Shown here: positions 1-6,578 of the stretch, one piece after another
Layout of the letters: the number at the start of each line of letters is the position of its first letter
How positions within the stretch are numbered: the stretch's first letter is position 1
DNA from: Actinomycetota bacterium
Lineage (GTDB): Bacteria > Actinomycetota > Actinomycetes > Nanopelagicales > Nanopelagicaceae
DNA: 11,522 nt
Reading direction: 5' to 3'
NCBI GenBank assembly: GCA_009704555.1
Contig: WLDY01000010.1
Span: forward strand, 1 to 11,522
The notes under the pieces: model-generated
What the model saw: the letters and a program-made list of their open reading frames with translations, nothing else
Databases searched by the model: none
Told to the model about the DNA's origin: nothing
Program-made: the position numbers and the translations under genes

Positions 1-489
1 GCCATTGGTTCTTGGGTCGCATCCTTCCTCTTCTTCACCAACGGGAACTTCTTCGTTGGCACGCTAGTGATCGCCCTATTCCTTTTGAGCGACCTCTTTG
101 ATGGCACTATCGCGCGTCTTTCGGGAAGTAATGGCACACGATTCGGCGCACTCCTTGACTCCACTCTTGACCGAATCAGTGATGCGGTGGTGATCATCGC
201 GCTGATCTTCTGGAGTGTGGAGAATGAGCGGGATTGGCTGGTCCCGTTGATCGCATCCCTCCTTTTGGGTTTCTTGATCTCCTACATCAAGGCTCGCGCA
301 GAGGGCCTTGGGATCCCTTGCGAGGTAGGAGTCGCTGAACGCGCCGAGCGCTTGATCGTGCTCCTTACTGCCACAGGGCTATATGGACTAGGTGTCACCA
401 CTGCGATGGATGTCGGACTCTGGTTCCTGGTCGCTATCAATGCTGTGACGGTTGCACAAAGGTTCTATGTCGTCATGAGGGATGCATGA
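1..489 (+). CDS. pgsA: Phosphatidylinositol phosphate synthase, 3' part (5' end outside the window)
   Basis: Integral membrane CDP-alcohol phosphatidyltransferase. In Actinobacteria it condenses CDP-diacylglycerol with inositol 3-phosphate to give phosphatidylinositol phosphate, the base of PI and PI-mannosides. The frame is open from base 1, so 162 codons are visible and the true start lies upstream; the GTG at 67 falls inside the hydrophobic core and is not a start. The family signature is complete: visible residues D31, D34-G35, A38-R39, G49, D53 and D57, fitting D-x2-DG-x2-AR-x9-G-x3-D-x3-D. Several hydrophobic helices follow. The stretch KARAEGLG...ERAERL is, from memory, typical of the actinobacterial PIP synthases rather than of PgsA of the phosphatidylglycerol pathway. 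The stop overlaps the start of patA by four bases (ATGA). The following patA and pimA support the inositol-specific assignment; a generic phosphatidylglycerophosphate synthase is the less likely alternative. Confidence 0.93.
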   Translation, partial: AIGSWVASFLFFTNGNFFVGTLVIALFLLSDLFDGTIARLSGSNGTRFGALLDSTLDRISDAVVIIALIFWSVENERDWLVPLIASLLLGFLISYIKARAEGLGIPCEVGVAERAERLIVLLTATGLYGLGVTTAMDVGLWFLVAINAVTVAQRFYVVMRDA

Positions 490-1334
490 GCTATCTCATC
501 TATAGCTTGGCGTGGCGCATCATCCGTCTCTTGCCGGAGAAGAGTGCATATCGATTGGGTGATGCAATCGCTCGATATGCGGTACGGCGCGATGGAAGAC
601 GGGTACGAAGGTTGCGTTCCAATATGTCTATCGTGAGTGGAATCTCTTCAGGGGTCGAGCTCGAGCAGCTTCTGGATCGTGCGATGCGCTCCAACCTTCG
701 CTACTGGATCGATACCTTTCGTTTCCCTTCATGGACTCCTGCTCGGATCCGCTCGACAGTGGAAGTATTCAATCGATCGACCTTCGATACTTTGATCGCG
801 CGAGGGGAGGGACTCGTGATTGCCCTCCCACATTCGGGTAATTGGGATCATGCTGGCGCCTTCTTCTCCGCCGATGGTCATCCAGTTGTCACCGTTGCTG
901 AACACTTGAAGCCTGAGAGACTCTTCCGAAAGTTCTTGGCCTATCGAGAAGCCATGGGCATGGAAGTCCTCGACCTCGATGGGCGAGTGACGAAAACGCT
1001 CCAGGATCGACTGCGTGAAGGAAGGCTGGTTGCACTCGTCTCGGATCGAGACCTCTCCGCGAGTGGAGTCGAAGTCACCTTCTTCGGTCGCCAGGCGAAG
1101 TTCCCAGCAGGTCCTGCAAAACTAGCGCTCGAGACAGGCGCGCCACTGATCACCGCACACATCACCTACACGGAGAATGGGATCGCCGTTCATTTCAGTG
1201 ACAGAATCGAGACCCAGGGCAAGAGCGTGGAAGATATCGTCCAGTCCATCGCTGAGAACTTCGAGCATGAGATCGGTAAGCGTCCGGAGGATTGGCACAT
1301 GTTGCAACGCGTCTTCCTTGATGTAGCGAGTTGA
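486..1334 (+). CDS. patA: Phosphatidylinositol mannoside acyltransferase (PatA-like)
   Basis: LpxL/HtrB-type lysophospholipid acyltransferase family, 282 residues, close to the usual length. In mycobacteria PatA acylates the mannose of PIM1/PIM2 from acyl-CoA on the cytoplasmic face of the membrane. The HX4D catalytic motif is seen as H116-S-G-N-W-D121. A second conserved block, VSDRDLSASGVEV (about 185-197) followed by FFG and PAGPAKLALETGAPL (207-221), is typical of this family. E196 in GVEV is my candidate for the second catalytic acidic residue of PatA, but I could not align it. The N-terminal helix is short and the protein is rich in Arg near residues 35-45, fitting a peripheral membrane enzyme. 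The ATG at 486 overlaps the pgsA stop, with GAGGG at 477-481 four bases upstream. The stop overlaps the next start (TGATG). The position between pgsA and pimA supports PatA over a lipid A acyltransferase. Confidence 0.92.
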   Translation: MSYLIYSLAWRIIRLLPEKSAYRLGDAIARYAVRRDGRRVRRLRSNMSIVSGISSGVELEQLLDRAMRSNLRYWIDTFRFPSWTPARIRSTVEVFNRSTFDTLIARGEGLVIALPHSGNWDHAGAFFSADGHPVVTVAEHLKPERLFRKFLAYREAMGMEVLDLDGRVTKTLQDRLREGRLVALVSDRDLSASGVEVTFFGRQAKFPAGPAKLALETGAPLITAHITYTENGIAVHFSDRIETQGKSVEDIVQSIAENFEHEIGKRPEDWHMLQRVFLDVAS

Positions 1335-2566
1335 TGGTGACCCTAAACCGCAAGCTCAACATCGGATTGGTATCGCCTTACGGTTGGGATGCACCCGGTG
1401 GAGTCCAGGTACACATTCGAGATCTTGCTCATCTCTTGATCCGGGAAGGACATCGAGTCTCTGTCCTTGCTCCTGTTGAGGATGAGGATGCTCTTCGAGA
1501 CGAATTCGTCGTTCCCGCTGGTCGACCTATACCTATCCCTTATAACGGTGCGGTGGCGCGCGTTCTCTTCGGTCCAGTCGCCGCCTCACGCGTTCGGCAA
1601 TGGATTTCGCAGAACGATTTCGATCTTCTTCATATCCATGAACCTGCGATTCCAAGTCTTGGTCTCTTGGCATGCTCGCTCTCCGATGGTCCGATGGTTG
1701 GAACCTTTCATGTGGCGGCCGAACGAATTCGAATCGCATTCGCGATCGTTCCGATCGTCGAACCGATCATCGAACGATTACGCGCACGGATTGCGGTCAG
1801 CGAGGTAGCGAGATCGACCCTTCTCACCCATGTCGACACCGATGCAGTCGTCATTCCCAATGGCATAGACCTCGCCTCGTTCGCGGATGCATCACCTCGT
1901 CTGGAGTGGCAGTTGGGCAAGACAATCGGCTTCATCGGCAGATTCGCGGAGAAGCGGAAGGGTCTTTCGCTCCTCTTCGAGGCAGTGCCTGCCATCGTTG
2001 ATCGACATCCCGATTTGCGAATACTGATCGCAGGCCCAGGGGAGAGCGAGGAAGCGCTGGAGTGGATCGATCCATCCCTCCACTCCCGGATCACCTTCTT
2101 GGGAATGCTCTCCGATGAAGAGAAGAGACAGTTCTTCAAGTCGGTTGATCTCTACATCGCACCCAACACGGGTGGGGAATCCTTCGGGATCATCTTGGCT
2201 GAGGCGATGGCGACGGGTGCCGCGATCCTGGCAAGTGACTTACCTGCATTTCGTTTTGTGCTGGACGATGGTCGATGGGGTCGCCACTTTCGGACTGGCG
2301 ACTGGATGGATCTCGCAAGGAAAGCTTCGGAACTCCTTGACGATCCGAAGACCTTGGAAGAGATGGCAGCAAAGAGCCATCAAGGTGCCGAGAGATTCGA
2401 TTGGCCAGTGGTCGGTAGACAGATCCTTGACGTCTATGACTTCATCACGCCGAAGTCGGAGAATGGTGAATACGAGAAGGTTCGCCTCGTTGCAGATTCA
2501 CGACCGTGGAACAGGTTTCCATTGGGCGGACTGAATCGATTCGAGAAGAATGATGGGAGAGTGTGA
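1334..2566 (+). CDS. pimA: Phosphatidylinositol alpha-mannosyltransferase (PimA-like, GT4)
   Basis: GT-B retaining glycosyltransferase of family GT4. PimA transfers the first mannose from GDP-mannose to PI on the inner face of the membrane. Numbering from the ATG at 1334 (410 residues): N-terminal GG loop P21-G22-G23 in a segment starting NIGLVSPYGWDAPGG; H126 in GTFH; donor-site R203 and K209 in IGRFAEKRKG; and the E-x7-E motif E282-SFGIILA-E290. The spacing of these residues agrees with the characterised mycobacterial enzyme (R196, K202 and E274 there). A TTG at 1331 is also in frame; the ATG at 1334 was chosen because it gives a one-base overlap with the patA stop, and no strong ribosome binding site decides between them, so re-initiation after patA is likely. 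The C-terminal tail after about residue 375 is extra and low in recognisable motifs. Another GT4 mannosyltransferase is possible from sequence alone, but the neighbours favour PimA. Confidence 0.92.
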   Translation: MVTLNRKLNIGLVSPYGWDAPGGVQVHIRDLAHLLIREGHRVSVLAPVEDEDALRDEFVVPAGRPIPIPYNGAVARVLFGPVAASRVRQWISQNDFDLLHIHEPAIPSLGLLACSLSDGPMVGTFHVAAERIRIAFAIVPIVEPIIERLRARIAVSEVARSTLLTHVDTDAVVIPNGIDLASFADASPRLEWQLGKTIGFIGRFAEKRKGLSLLFEAVPAIVDRHPDLRILIAGPGESEEALEWIDPSLHSRITFLGMLSDEEKRQFFKSVDLYIAPNTGGESFGIILAEAMATGAAILASDLPAFRFVLDDGRWGRHFRTGDWMDLARKASELLDDPKTLEEMAAKSHQGAERFDWPVVGRQILDVYDFITPKSENGEYEKVRLVADSRPWNRFPLGGLNRFEKNDGRV

Positions 2567-3081
2567 TGATGGAGAGTTACATCCTCTTCCCGCTCCTGGC
2601 ACTTCTCTTCCTCTTCATCTGGTATCTCACTTTCACTGCGAGCAGGCTTGATCGTTTACATCATCGCGTGGAGACCTCATGGGCGGCACTCGATGCACTC
2701 CTTCAACAGCGAGCCGCCTTGGCGCTAGAGGTGTCACATCTTCCTGGGGTCGATCCGGCGGTGGCTATGGTCTTGACTCAATCGGCCTTCCTCGCAGGTG
2801 AAGCGGAGATCGCGGAACGCTCGGAGGCCGAAGACGGCCTCGCGGCGACTGTCGAGTTGCTCTACGAAACGGAAGATTTTCACCAGAAGAACCCAGCTCT
2901 GTCAGAGAGAATCACCAATGTGAGTAAGAGGATTGAAGTGGCGATGCGGCTCCATCGCGAGGCCGTACACACGACCGGGGTTCAACGATCTCGACCGCTG
3001 GTTCGCCTCTTTCGTCTCGCTGGAAGGGCGCCCTTGCCAGTCGTCCATCCTTTTGAGATCTCGGGAGAGAGAACCTTATGA
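2566..3081 (+). CDS. Small membrane-anchored protein, LemA-like, function unknown
   Basis: 171 residues. One strongly hydrophobic segment (about residues 5-23) is followed by a long, mostly helical, charged region. The block VETSWAALDALLQQRAALA (35-53) resembles the start of the LemA helical domain, and the end RPLVRLFRLAGRAPLP (143-158) resembles a tail I associate with a conserved actinobacterial protein found near pimA. From memory, Mycobacterium has a longer membrane/Nudix protein at this place; no Nudix box is visible here. The topology is probably a single N-terminal anchor with the helical part on the outer or inner face; sequence alone does not say which. In-frame starts exist at 2563 (GTG), 2566 and 2569 (ATG). 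GGGAGA at 2555-2560 lies 5 bases before 2566 and 8 before 2569, and 2566 gives the TGATG overlap with the pimA stop. The LemA relationship is tentative; gene reality is well supported by the operon overlaps on both sides. Confidence 0.8.
   Translation: MMESYILFPLLALLFLFIWYLTFTASRLDRLHHRVETSWAALDALLQQRAALALEVSHLPGVDPAVAMVLTQSAFLAGEAEIAERSEAEDGLAATVELLYETEDFHQKNPALSERITNVSKRIEVAMRLHREAVHTTGVQRSRPLVRLFRLAGRAPLPVVHPFEISGERTL
3063..3070 (+). promoter_or_regulatory. Ribosome binding site of the DUF3048 lipoprotein gene
   Basis: GGGAGAGA lies 7 bases before the ATG at 3078, inside the end of the preceding gene. It fixes the start that places the signal peptide and lipobox correctly. Confidence 0.7.
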
Positions 3082-4097
3082 ATCGATCGAGAGCCGCTCG
3101 AGTCGCGTTCTTGCTCCCCCTACTCGTGATCGCGGGAGCGTGCAGTCAACTTGGTGATGGAAGCGCAGGCGATAAACCGAAGGTGGAGATCAATCTTCTT
3201 ACTGGCCTGCCAGGGAAGAACAACCGCATACTCGCTGCAAAGATCGATGACACTCGCGCGGCACATCCTCAAGTCGGTGTTGAGAGCGCGGATGTGGTCT
3301 ACATCGAACAGGTGGAAGCCGGTCTCACTCGCCTCCTTGCGGTCTATTCCTCCAACTATCCAGTGAAGATAGGGCCGATCCGTTCGGCGAGGATAAGTGA
3401 CATAGATATCTTGGCTGAATATGGCCGGGTCGGTTTCATTTTCAGCGGGGCCCAGTCGAGGATGTACCCAGTGATCGATGCCGCGAATCTTGCAAATCTT
3501 GGCGCGCAGCGAAATCCGCCTTCTGTCTATTTCCGTGATCCACTCCGTTATGCGCCAACCAACATGTTCGTCTACCCGGAGAAGTTGTTGGAGACTGATC
3601 CGAACGCTGATTCGGTGGAGCTAGTGCGGGCCCCCGGTTGGAAGTTCGGCCCAAATCCAGGCAATGGTCGGGCGATCGTCCGGGCCGAGATGACTTGGCC
3701 GAATGCAAGATATGGCTTGAAGTGGTCCAAGAAAGAGGATCGCTGGCTGATCGAATTCAATGGTGAGGCGAATCTCAATAGCGATGGTTACCAACTGGGA
3801 TCACCAACCTTCATCATCCAAGTGGTTCCCATCGTGCCTTCGGAGTTCGGCGATCGCTATGGCGGGATCACGCCAAAGAGCGAAGTGATCGGCGCCGGTA
3901 AAGGATTCCTCCTGCGCGATGGGCAAGTCATCGAAGTGCAGTGGAGTCGTGAGAGCGCAACCACACCTACGCGATGGACGCTTCTCGACGGTTCGCCTGC
4001 GCCATTCGAACGTGGACAGATCTGGATCGCCCTGACCGCAAACGAGCCAACCTTCGAGTTCCCGGTCGAAGAGACAGAGGCGGAACCAGAGAAGTAG
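3078..4097 (+). CDS. DUF3048 (YerB-family) lipoprotein
   Basis: 339 residues, exported. A short positive N-terminus (NRSRAAR) precedes a hydrophobic stretch ending in a lipobox, I18-A19-G20-A21-C22, so Cys22 is the predicted lipidated residue after signal peptidase II cleavage. The mature protein begins with a Ser/Gly/Asp linker. The DUF3048 N-terminal domain is recognisable from LTGLPG (41-46), through AAKIDDTRAAHPQVG (53-67) and ADVVYIEQVEAGLTRLLAVY (71-90), to GPIRSARISDIDIL (99-112). A second domain with TNMFVYP (161-167) runs to near the C-terminus and ends in an acidic tail. The biochemical function of the family is not known to me. The start overlaps the previous stop (ATGA), so it is translated with the PI-mannoside operon, suggesting an envelope role. 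It is the last gene before the largest gap in the window. Confidence 0.88.
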   Translation: MNRSRAARVAFLLPLLVIAGACSQLGDGSAGDKPKVEINLLTGLPGKNNRILAAKIDDTRAAHPQVGVESADVVYIEQVEAGLTRLLAVYSSNYPVKIGPIRSARISDIDILAEYGRVGFIFSGAQSRMYPVIDAANLANLGAQRNPPSVYFRDPLRYAPTNMFVYPEKLLETDPNADSVELVRAPGWKFGPNPGNGRAIVRAEMTWPNARYGLKWSKKEDRWLIEFNGEANLNSDGYQLGSPTFIIQVVPIVPSEFGDRYGGITPKSEVIGAGKGFLLRDGQVIEVQWSRESATTPTRWTLLDGSPAPFERGQIWIALTANEPTFEFPVEETEAEPEK

Positions 4098-4123
4098 ACT
4101 TCAGCCCCGGAATGCGCTCACGT

Positions 4124-4137
4124 GTTTCATCTGAAAC
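4124..4137. promoter_or_regulatory. Perfect inverted repeat upstream of pdxS, possible operator
   Basis: GTTTCA-TC-TGAAAC: 6-base arms, 2-base centre, within the 86-base gap 4098-4183. Its centre is about 53 bases before the pdxS start. It is not followed by a T-run, so it is not an intrinsic terminator. A regulator site for the PLP synthase genes is an inference; no -35/-10 pair could be placed with confidence, although TAGACT at 4095-4100 fits a bare TANNNT -10 pattern. I see nothing else structured in the gap apart from the ribosome binding site. Confidence 0.4.
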
Positions 4138-4172
4138 GGCATCAATCAGGGCGCGGCTAACGGAGATGACAA

Positions 4173-4178
4173 GGGGAG
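4173..4178 (+). promoter_or_regulatory. Ribosome binding site of pdxS
   Basis: GGGGAG ends 5 bases before the ATG at 4184 and 2 bases before the ATG at 4181. It shows that translation of pdxS begins here and not at earlier in-frame ATGs that overlap the preceding lipoprotein gene. Confidence 0.7.
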
Positions 4179-4183
4179 AGATG

Positions 4184-5098
4184 ATGGCGAACGCATCTGA
4201 CCAGGGATCGACCGGTCGAGTAGTTGGCTCATCGCGCGTCAAGCGCGGCATGGCTGAGATGCTCAAGGGTGGCGTCATCATGGATGTCGTCAACGCTGAA
4301 CAGGCGAAGATCGCCGAAGATGCCGGTGCGGTCGCCGTAATGGCACTCGAACGTGTACCAGCCGACATCCGGGCCCAAGGCGGAGTCGCTCGCATGTCTG
4401 ACCCTGAGATGATCGCTCAGATCCAGGCGACTGTCACGATTCCGGTGATGGCCAAGGCTCGCATCGGTCACTTTGTCGAAGCTCAAGTTCTCCAGGCAAT
4501 CGGTGTCGACTACATCGATGAATCCGAAGTTCTCACTCCAGCCGACTACACCCATCACATCGACAAGTGGAATTTCACTGTCCCATTCGTCTGCGGTGCC
4601 ACCAATCTTGGTGAGGCACTTCGTCGCATCAACGAAGGTGCCGCGATGATTCGCTCGAAGGGCGAAGCTGGCACGGGAGATGTCTCCAATGCGACCACAC
4701 ATATGCGATCTATTGGTGACGAGATGCGCAGACTCTCTTCGATGCGTGAGGATGAACTCTATGTCGCCGCTAAGGAACTGCAGGCCCCTTACGAGTTAGT
4801 CAAAGAGGTCGCCGAGAGCGGTCGCCTTCCTGTGGTCCTCTTCACGGCTGGCGGAATCGCTACACCAGCTGATGCTGCGATGATGATGCAGCTCGGCGCG
4901 GATGGCGTCTTCGTTGGTTCCGGGATCTTCAAGTCGGGTGATCCTGCGAAGCGCGCTGAAGCGATCGTCAAAGCAACCACCTACTTCAGCGATCCGAAGA
5001 TCGTCGCGGAGACTTCGAAGGGTCTTGGTGAAGCGATGGTCGGTATCAACGTCGCTGATATCCCTGTACCTCATCGCCTCGCAGAACGCGGCTGGTAA
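4184..5098 (+). CDS. pdxS: Pyridoxal 5'-phosphate synthase, synthase subunit PdxS
   Basis: TIM-barrel synthase subunit of the DXP-independent vitamin B6 pathway. It builds PLP from ribose 5-phosphate, glyceraldehyde 3-phosphate and the ammonia supplied by PdxT, in a 12+12 subunit cytosolic complex. 304 residues, normal for the family. Active-site residues fit the Bacillus enzyme at a constant offset of ten: D34 in IMDVVNAEQ, K91 in PVMAKARIGH and K159 in IRSKGEAGTG. The C-terminal phosphate-binding part has FTAGGIATPADAA followed by GADGVFVGSGIFKSGDP. The frame is open upstream to 3974, but that extension overlaps the lipoprotein gene and lacks family similarity; the ribosome binding site at 4173-4178 supports ATG 4184, with ATG 4181 the alternative. 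pdxT follows after 47 bases, so the two subunits are co-expressed. Confidence 0.97.
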   Translation: MANASDQGSTGRVVGSSRVKRGMAEMLKGGVIMDVVNAEQAKIAEDAGAVAVMALERVPADIRAQGGVARMSDPEMIAQIQATVTIPVMAKARIGHFVEAQVLQAIGVDYIDESEVLTPADYTHHIDKWNFTVPFVCGATNLGEALRRINEGAAMIRSKGEAGTGDVSNATTHMRSIGDEMRRLSSMREDELYVAAKELQAPYELVKEVAESGRLPVVLFTAGGIATPADAAMMMQLGADGVFVGSGIFKSGDPAKRAEAIVKATTYFSDPKIVAETSKGLGEAMVGINVADIPVPHRLAERGW

Positions 5099-5113
5099 GT
5101 CGGGAATGTGTTG

Positions 5114-5129
5114 ACGGTCTCTTGACCGT
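5114..5129. repeat. Stem-loop between pdxS and pdxT
   Basis: ACGGTC-TCTT-GACCGT: a perfect 6-base-pair stem with a 4-base loop, starting 15 bases after the pdxS stop and ending 4 bases before the GGAGG ribosome binding site of pdxT. No T-run follows, so termination is unlikely. It could affect mRNA stability or pdxT translation; that is inference. Confidence 0.45.
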
Positions 5130-5133
5130 ACTT

Positions 5134-5138
5134 GGAGG
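5134..5138 (+). promoter_or_regulatory. Strong ribosome binding site of pdxT
   Basis: GGAGG with 7 bases to the ATG at 5146. It rules out the in-frame TTG at 5122 as the start; the latter would also lie inside the stem-loop. Confidence 0.8.
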
Positions 5139-5145
5139 ATCGAGA

Positions 5146-5787
5146 ATGTCCCGCATCGGAGTTCTAGCGCTCCAAGGTGATGTCCGAGAACATATTCGCG
5201 CCATCGGAGAGTGTGGAGCAGATGGATTCCCGGTCAAGAGCCGAGCGGAGCTCGCTTCCTGCGATGGACTGATCATCCCGGGTGGCGAGTCCACCACGAT
5301 TGCAAAGTTAGCTCGCAATTTCGGTCTCTTCGATCCGATCGTCGATGCCATGAGTGCAGGACTTCCGGTCTACGGATCATGCGCAGGGATGATCCTTCTT
5401 GCTGACCGAGTGCTTGATGCCATGTCCGGTCAGGAGACTTTCGGTGGTCTCGACGTGACCGTTCGCCGAAATGCCTTTGGCCGTCAGGTGGATTCGTTCG
5501 AGAGTGAGATCGAGTTCGCAGCCGGCAAACCTTTCAAAATGACCGCAGTCTTCATCCGGGCGCCATGGGTGGAAGCGGTTGGAGATAGCGTGGCGGTCTT
5601 AGCCGAGGTCGATGGTCATGCGGTAGCAGTTCGGTCACGGAATCTCTTCGCCACTTCATTCCACCCTGAACTGACCAATGACACCCGAGTTCATCGCTAC
5701 TTCATCGAAGAGATCGTCGCTCCCAATATGGTGCGGAGCAACTCGCTAACCGGTGCACCACGAGGTTCCGAAGGCGAGTTGAGGTAG
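5146..5787 (+). CDS. pdxT: Pyridoxal 5'-phosphate synthase, glutaminase subunit PdxT
   Basis: Class I glutamine amidotransferase that hydrolyses glutamine and channels ammonia to PdxS. 213 residues from the ATG at 5146, slightly longer than the roughly 190-200 common for the family because of a C-terminal tail after about residue 192. Family motifs in order: IGVLALQGDVREH (4-16), GLIIPGGESTT (41-51), the nucleophile C79 in YGSCAGMILLA (76-86), IRAPWVEAVG (137-146), and the rest of the triad, H173 and E175, in FHPELT. All three catalytic residues are present. It lies 47 bases after pdxS and 2 bases before yebC, the same order as in Mycobacterium (pdxS ... pdxT-yebC). The tail is polar and has no motif I recognise. 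Confidence 0.97.
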   Translation: MSRIGVLALQGDVREHIRAIGECGADGFPVKSRAELASCDGLIIPGGESTTIAKLARNFGLFDPIVDAMSAGLPVYGSCAGMILLADRVLDAMSGQETFGGLDVTVRRNAFGRQVDSFESEIEFAAGKPFKMTAVFIRAPWVEAVGDSVAVLAEVDGHAVAVRSRNLFATSFHPELTNDTRVHRYFIEEIVAPNMVRSNSLTGAPRGSEGELR

Positions 5788-5789
5788 AG

Positions 5790-6569
5790 ATGTCAGGACA
5801 TTCCAAGTGGGCTACCACCAAGCACAAGAAGGCGATCATCGACAAACGTCGGGCGAAGGTCTTCGCAAAGTTGATCAAGGCGATCGAGGTCTCCGCGCGA
5901 ACGGGTGGTGCTGACCCAAGCGGTAACCCGACGCTCTATGACGCCATCCAGAAGGCGCGCAAGAACTCTGTCCCTTCGGACAACATCGATCGTGCAGTCA
6001 AGCGTGGTGCGGGGTTGGAATCCGGTGGCGCGGCTTACGAGACCATCATCTATGAAGGTTATGGACCACAAGGTGTTGCGCTCCTCATAGAGTGCTTGAG
6101 CGATAACCGCAATCGTGCGGCATCGGAAGTGCGAGTCGCCGTCACAAGGAACGGTGGCACGATGGCAGATCCTGGATCCGTCTCCTATCTCTTCCATCGA
6201 AGAGGGGTTGTGATAGTCGGTAAGGAGCAGAGAAGTGGCGAGAAGGTTGCACCACAAACTCTCTCTGAAGATGACCTCATGGAGATCGTCCTTGATGCAG
6301 GGGCAGAGGAGATCAACGACCTTGGTCTCTCCTACGAGGTAGTGAGCGAACCGTCGGCGATGGTCTCGGTAAGGAGCGCAGTTGAGAGCGCCGGTTGGGA
6401 ATATGAGTCAGCTGAAGTCTCTCTCCTGCCCTCGGTCAGCGTTCCGGTCGACAAGGACGGCGCGGAGAAGTTGTTTGAATTGATCGAGGCAATCGAGGAG
6501 CTCGATGATGTCCAGAACGTCTATGCCAACTTTGATGTCTCCGACGAGATCATGGCGGCGCTCAGTTAG
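5790..6569 (+). CDS. yebC: YebC/TACO1-family translation or regulatory factor
   Basis: 259 residues, slightly longer than the roughly 240-250 usual for the family. The N-terminus MSGHSKWATTKHKK (1-14) and the following RRAKVFAKLIKAIEVSAR are the highly conserved family signature, and the region NPTLYDAIQKARKNSVPSDNIDRA matches as well. The acidic C-terminal part (VYANFDVSDEIM) is also typical. Family members have been described as DNA-binding regulators and more recently as ribosome-associated factors helping synthesis of proline-rich stretches, like mitochondrial TACO1; the molecular role in this organism is not shown by sequence. The start has GAGG at 5781-5784 with 5 bases to the ATG, inside the end of pdxT. 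ruvC follows after 9 bases, the classic yebC-ruvC linkage. Confidence 0.96.
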   Translation: MSGHSKWATTKHKKAIIDKRRAKVFAKLIKAIEVSARTGGADPSGNPTLYDAIQKARKNSVPSDNIDRAVKRGAGLESGGAAYETIIYEGYGPQGVALLIECLSDNRNRAASEVRVAVTRNGGTMADPGSVSYLFHRRGVVIVGKEQRSGEKVAPQTLSEDDLMEIVLDAGAEEINDLGLSYEVVSEPSAMVSVRSAVESAGWEYESAEVSLLPSVSVPVDKDGAEKLFELIEAIEELDDVQNVYANFDVSDEIMAALS

Positions 6570-6572
6570 CCT
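6567..6572 (+). promoter_or_regulatory. Possible -10 box for a leaderless ruvC transcript
   Basis: TAGCCT fits the actinobacterial TANNNT -10 pattern and is made from the yebC stop codon plus three bases. Six bases separate it from the ruvC ATG, which would put transcription start on the A of the ATG. ruvC has no Shine-Dalgarno sequence. No -35 box is evident. The stop codon supplies TAG for free, which weakens the case. Confidence 0.35.
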
Positions 6573-6578
6573 GCGCTC

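Noticed and set aside
67..489. GTG at 67 as the start of the first gene
   Set aside because: The reading frame is open from base 1 and the CDP-alcohol phosphatidyltransferase signature begins only a few residues later; family members need about 50 or more residues before it. The gene is cut by the window edge.
3974..4183. N-terminal extension of pdxS back to 3974
   Set aside because: It overlaps the well-supported lipoprotein gene, has no PdxS similarity, and a good ribosome binding site precedes the ATG at 4184.
4208..4219. 12-base perfect palindrome TCGACCGGTCGA in the first codons of pdxS as an operator
   Set aside because: About three such 12-base palindromes are expected by chance in a window of this size, and this one lies in coding sequence. 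It shares GACCGG/CCGGTC with the rel palindrome, which is noted only as a coincidence.
4229..4702. Minus-strand open reading frame of 157 codons within pdxS
   Set aside because: It lies entirely antisense to a conserved gene, has no recognisable motif and is explained by the codon bias of the sense strand. The same applies to the 143-codon one at 1708-2139 and the other antisense frames.
5122..5145. TTG at 5122 as pdxT start
   Set aside because: GGAGG at 5134-5138 is correctly spaced for the ATG at 5146, and PdxT proteins begin right before the IGVLALQG motif.
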